A DNA stretch of 64,000 bases from Pontederia crassipes. Taxonomy: Eukaryota > Streptophyta > Magnoliopsida > Commelinales > Pontederiaceae. The stretch covers positions 42,363,909 through 42,427,908 of the forward strand of contig CM060184.1 of NCBI GenBank assembly GCA_030549335.1. Direction: 5' to 3'. Within the stretch, counting starts at the first letter, position 1, and every line of letters begins with the position of its first letter. Position numbers and translations under genes: made by a program. This document shows, piece by piece, positions 59,252 through 64,000 of this stretch. Under the pieces are notes generated by a model. It did no database searches. It was not told the origin of the DNA and worked only from the letters and a program-made list of their open reading frames with translations.

Positions 59252-61739
59252 TGGTCGAACTGAAGGGTTTGGGTGACCTGGTCGAGCTAAGTTGAAAAAA
59301 ATAATTAGGAGGAAAAAATTTAAATTTTTTAAGACACAACTTGTGCATGCACACACACACACGTTTGATATTTATGCTCCGACGTCTTTTTTTTCGTTTT
59401 TCATTACATATCATCGATATTCTTGTACTTATAAGAAATCGATATTTCAGCAATTTCACACAATATATCGTCAGTCCATCATGCAAGAAATTGACGTCAA
59501 GGACACCCTCGTCGCTGGCCACCGCTGTTGTTGCCTATGCTTCCTCTTGCCATCACGAGACCTTGGGCGATGACTCATGGTTTGGAATTGATGACTTTCG
59601 GCTTTGATCGGAGGCGAACAAGGGCTTCTTGGGAAATGTCTAGGCACTGGTGGGGTAGTCAAAGTGTTGGAACATGTTGGGGAGCCCGATGATGGGCATC
59701 TTCGGCTGGAGATTGCTAGAGAACCGAAGCGAGTTGAATGTTGGATTGGGTTCATCTTCCCCTTTGTGGAGTCTTCCCAGCCTTGCATTGTCGACTTCCC
59801 TTTCGTCAAAGGAAGGAGAGGTGATGAGCGATGAAGAGGCTTGCATCAAGGTGGAAGTCAGCCACGTGGGAAGAGGAGCTAGATCTTGGCACCGGAGCTC
59901 TCATGGCACAGTCGACGGAAACAGTCAGTAGATCAAAGGAAAAAAGGTTCTGAACCGGTGAATCGGCACTCAAATCGCGCAGATTGTAATCATCGCCATT
60001 GAAAGGTTTTGCATCTAGGGAGCACATTGCTACCCATTTCAATAGGTAGCATACCCATTAATCCCTTATATTTTATTTTATTTTTTATGCATCTTACAAA
60101 AGCAATAAGAATAAGAATATGAGAGAAATTTATTTAATATATTTTATTTTTTTATTAACTTATATTATTTGGTTTGATAATTCAGTTCAATTCGGTCTGA
60201 CCGATTCAATATGACCCGATCATTAATTCGGATAGATGGCTGGTCAATTTTGCTTGTATGTTGAATAAATTCCTATCATTGTCAACCTTGCCAAAGATAG
60301 CATAATATAGTAATTGATCAACAATCTTGGGAGCATTATATTGTTCTGTTTTTTACCTTTTCTGTTTTCTAAGGAAATAAAACGTTTTTTTTCTTGTGTA
60401 AGATTTTAATATCATGTCTAAAATGGTTAGAAAAAGTAAGAAATGAAAAGCAAACTGATTCCATTATTTCAAAGTATAGCTGCGGTGACAAACTGATATG
60501 TATGTTATATATTTGAGATTATATTGGTTACTTTTTTTCCCCTCATTTACCTGCAAATGGGCCAGCATTGAGTAAGCTACTTGTTTGGGTGATTCACACG
60601 CGTTGGGGGCACACACGGCCCAACACAAACTACTAAACTATTTTTTTCGTTGAACAAAAAAAAAAAAAAACATGGCTCTTTTTTTCCATTACTTTATTAA
60701 ACTATTTTCGGTGTCAAAATTTTAAAGAGACAAAATAGCTGCTTTGCTTTATTAATTTTATTTTCTCACATGCAAATAAATACACGATAAATTTTTTAAA
60801 ACTATTCCAATTTCTTAAAAATGTGATAAAAAAGTAGAATAAAAGAAAATTACAACAAAACAGCTTCATCAAACGAGAGGATAAATTTATTTTCTCATCT
60901 TGTTTCCTATTTCAATCGGAGTTCCCAAACATAAATCACTCTGGTTCCTTGTTGCACCGCACGCTTAACAGTTCTTGAAAACAAGAACCGCACAAATAAG
61001 AGGACGGAGTTTAATTAAGTTTGTCAGGATTCTGTTGACCGGCTTATTACATTAATCATGAGTTTTTTTTTTGATATTTTCTTTTAACACCTCCTAACTA
61101 TAACTTTTTTCCATATCTAATCCTAAATTATAAACTTACAAATTTTAATCCTCAAACTTATCCAAATTTAACACTTAGATCCTTCTATTAAATTTTAACT
61201 AAATTTTGTTAAATTAATTGTGAAATGTCCTTTCTACCCTTATGTTCATATTACAATAAAAATAAAAAAAATCAATACAAATAAAAGTACTAATTGATCA
61301 TAATATTTTTGTATACAATATCATATTTATGTCAATGTTTTTTTTATTTTTTAATATTTTTCATGTTAAAAATAAGGGGCAAAAATGATATTGCACAATT
61401 ATTAGAAAAAGAAATTTAACAAGCTTTATATCTAAACATCGACATAAATATAATATTTATAGTTGAGGGGTTATCAAAAGAAATAATCCTTTTTTTTTTT
61501 CAGATGTTGCACGCATGCAAGTTGCTTAGATGGAAAATCAGAGGCATAATTCTGCAAAAATTGCGGCAGCTTACTGCGCCTATGGCCGTTTATGACTGTT
61601 AAAAATGTTGGAACAGATAATTTCTCTCTCCCTCGTATTAGAAACCAATTCCATGTATACATCCTAGATATACCTGTACTTTTGTACACTTAACAGTACC
61701 CAAATAGGCGTAGATCGATTGATACTTGTCCAACGACCG
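59252..61739. other. Intergenic DNA between the CACTA end and the J-domain gene
   Basis: GC-rich at 59490-59950, with overlapping open frames of up to 112 codons on both strands that carry no recognised motif; elsewhere AT-rich. The part just below 61740 is expected to include the 3' UTR of the minus-strand J-domain gene. A short patch at 60180-60240 (CGGTCTGACCGATTCAATAT) resembles arms of the small TEs in this window. Confidence 0.45.
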
Positions 61740-64000
61740 TCAGAATACGCTGAGAGAATTGAACTGATCCCATGCCTCCTGCACACAAGAAAAAGATCAA
61801 CTTTAATTCCATTGTTGTAGACAAATACAACAAGAATATTATTCTGAAACTAATGTTCGGATAAGTGTTTGCTGTTCATTAAATACCTGCAAGATGTCAA
61901 AGACTTTTTCTGCAATATACTTTTGATGTGCGGCAGCACCCCTTTGCTGTAGTTTATCTGGATGAAGGCACAACAAAGCCCTCTGATATGATCTCTTCAC
62001 CGAGCTTCCTTCAATTATATTGACGAGCGGAACGGGCTTCCATCCACTCTCCGGCCAAAGGACCTAAAGATTATTAATATGTGCTAAAATCAGATGATGG
62101 GTGTCATTCTAAGCATCATTGCCATGCAAGTTACTGGACTGAATTCTTCACCATCAACCGTGTAATGGCATCTTACATCTCTGTGATAAACTATTTGATA
62201 AAATCTTCAACATCTTTTTAGGCTCATTACATTACAGACCAAACTCTTGTTTTCAACGAATGGACCATGCCAAGTTTTCTCAAGGCTCTTCTAAGTTTTA
62301 AATACATTGTAGGTATTCAAGAAGGCCAAACTCACATATTGTAGAGTGGACAACAGCGAGCGAATATTTCCTTCTTTTCCTTTTGACCACTCAGGTATCT
62401 TAACATCAGCAGCCTGCAAGAATCAAACAAAGTTCAAATTTCCCCAGCAACAGTGCAATGTCACATTCAGCCAAAATGCAATGTATGCTTACTTTTATCT
62501 GATCTTGTTCTGATTCTGCATGTGATGGCTCATTTTGATCTTGAGTGACTTCTTCAACCTGTATATGTATAATATGAGTATGTGCCGACATAAAAAAATG
62601 AAAAGAACGAAGACAAATTAGTTTTGAAAACAGAATGGAGACCTGAAGAATAATTTTGTAATGACAACATAATCAAGGACCATGGAGAGACAATAATGAT
62701 ACATCATAAGTGCACTGTATTAAGCATAATCAAATATTTTTTAATCAACTAATGAGAAACCCCTTTAAAACCATCTGACCACCAATCTAATGACCACATT
62801 CAGATCCTGGGTGAACAAGAATGATAAATATGTTTCCGTTTTTATTTCCACTATGCTAATTCAAATATGGATAAAATCATGATGCAAAAAATCACTAAGA
62901 TATCTTTGAGTAAAGGTAAAACAAAGAACACAGTCATACCAAGCATCCTTCAAAATCTTCATAGGGAGACTCCTCAACTGAAATATTGATGCTTTCGTTC
63001 ACTGGCTCTGCCCAAAGACAAGTGACTTTCAGTTGAACTTAATTATTAGCTGGCCCAAAATATCTTATTGTCTAAGTTGTTAAAATGGTTAATAAATAAA
63101 ATTTCCATTCCAAGAACAGGTTCACATGCTCATTCAGTTCTTTCTGCAGAGTACCTCTTAACAATTTCTTTCATATAAGCCATAATGAAGTTTAAGTCAT
63201 CTTACAACTTGCATCATGAAAGTTTAGCTTTTGTAAAACTGTGGATAGAATGAAAATTGAGCATAAGAATTCAAGAACATGAAACTAACCAGAGCTTGCC
63301 ACTAAATTGCTATCAATGCTAGTAGAAGGACCACCATCAGTTGTGTGGACATCAGACATCGTTGGAGAATGATGTATCCAATCCTCCCTTGATGTTTTGT
63401 TCAGCTGAAACAATAATGCCAAGATCATGTCAGAAAGCTTCAGGATGAATTAATTCACTGTATTTTCATGTAATACAACTAACAAACCTCGACAGGGGTA
63501 ACCATCGAAGGTTGTTCTATCTTTGTGTGACAACTTTTCACTTCTTCATCTTCCTCTGCGACTGATATATTTTGTTCATCTACTTTGTGTTTTGTTCTTT
63601 CTTTTCCTTTGGATTTCCAATCCTCAGTATCTGATGTGGCTTTGCGCTTCGGGGAACCTTCCTGACTGAATATTTTGATGAAATCTTTCACCTTTCCTTT
63701 TGCTTTCTTTCCAGGAACTTTATCTCCTGAAGTCGCAGGGAAATATTGAATGTCATGAATAGCTGCTGCTTCGACCTGCACTTCCTTATTTTCTTCTTGG
63801 GCCTGCTTCTTAGCTTTATATTCATCTTTAATGTTTGGTTGATCTTTTTGTCCATCAGTTGAACTTTCTGCTGATGTCACTTGTCTAGTTGTCTCTTCAA
63901 TTCCTACATCCACAATTAAATGAAAAATAGTCATACTTGGAGAGAGGTCATCAGAGAAGCATAGATGACTCTTCTTTTCTGATGAACTTGTAGTCTTGTA
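61740..64000 (-). CDS. JAC1: J-domain protein of the JAC1/auxilin-like group, 3' part (5' end outside the window)
   Basis: Auxilin-like J-domain proteins recruit Hsc70; in Arabidopsis JAC1 is needed for the chloroplast accumulation response, and auxilins uncoat clathrin vesicles. Exons on the minus strand: 64000-63488 (continues beyond the window), 63404-63290, 63007-62940, 62558-62493, 62413-62336, 62063-61887 and 61778-61740. All have GT...AG introns and consistent phases, giving 351 visible residues. The first exon is charged and disordered, with a basic block [20 protein letters not shown] typical of the group. The J domain is C-terminal: [52 protein letters not shown] with an intact HPD, then [11 protein letters not shown] and [12 protein letters not shown] at the stop. 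The WxxVPL and KLQQRG wording favours JAC1 over clathrin auxilins, but the N-terminus is not visible. Symbol by similarity. Confidence 0.88.

Noticed and set aside
59471-59931. Frames of 112, 85 and 76 codons in GC-rich DNA as a small gene
   Set aside because: They overlap on both strands, show no motif and probably reflect GC content alone.

Overview
The window looks like nuclear DNA of a flowering plant. A monocot is most likely, because the exons of the homeobox gene are very GC-rich while the surrounding DNA is AT-rich. Three protein-coding genes can be supported from sequence. All three have introns, so the gene models come from splice sites and conserved motifs rather than from long open reading frames. 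Everything else is transposable-element (TE) DNA, simple repeats and AT-rich intergenic DNA. No rRNA, tRNA, microRNA precursor or CRISPR array was recognised, and nothing suggests a bacterial or viral replicon.

Genes: (1) 15326-16204 (+), a class I HD-Zip transcription factor of the ATHB-21/40/53, barley Vrs1 and maize GT1 type, with three exons encoding 233 residues. It has a TATA box, a CT-rich leader with a short upstream ORF, a (AAT)n tract of about 240 bp 5' of the promoter, and a (ATT)n tract just 3' of the stop. (2) 18663-23869 (-), with an untranslated exon out to about 25400: a PPPDE/DeSI-like cysteine isopeptidase with three coding exons and 246 residues. Its introns hold several TE copies. 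(3) 61740-64000 and beyond (-), the 3' part of a J-domain gene of the JAC1/auxilin-like group, with seven exons visible and the 5' end outside the window.

TE landscape: 3.1-7.9 kb is a solo LTR (D) split by a small Mutator-like element and a second insertion. 27.5-41.1 kb is an old, dead Ty3/gypsy element (A, Del/Tekay-like, minus strand) with LTRs of about 2.1 kb. Each LTR is itself split by a solo LTR (a copia-type one on the left, a D-family one on the right), and the gag region is split by a hAT-like element. 42.3-49.1 kb is a second gypsy element (B) that has lost the end of pol and part of one LTR. 49.3-52.2 kb (C) and 52.6-55.1 kb (E) are further solo LTRs. 56-59.25 kb is the 5' part of a CACTA (En/Spm) transposon whose TNPD-like transposase is broken.

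The three genes have no visible functional link; this is an ordinary gene-plus-nested-TE interval. I found no convincing new biological system. The best leads are the long AAT tract beside the homeobox promoter, the fully dated nesting order of the LTRs, two related hAT-like elements with GC-rich arms and 8-bp target duplications, and a 33-nt in-frame GT...AG segment in the J-domain gene.
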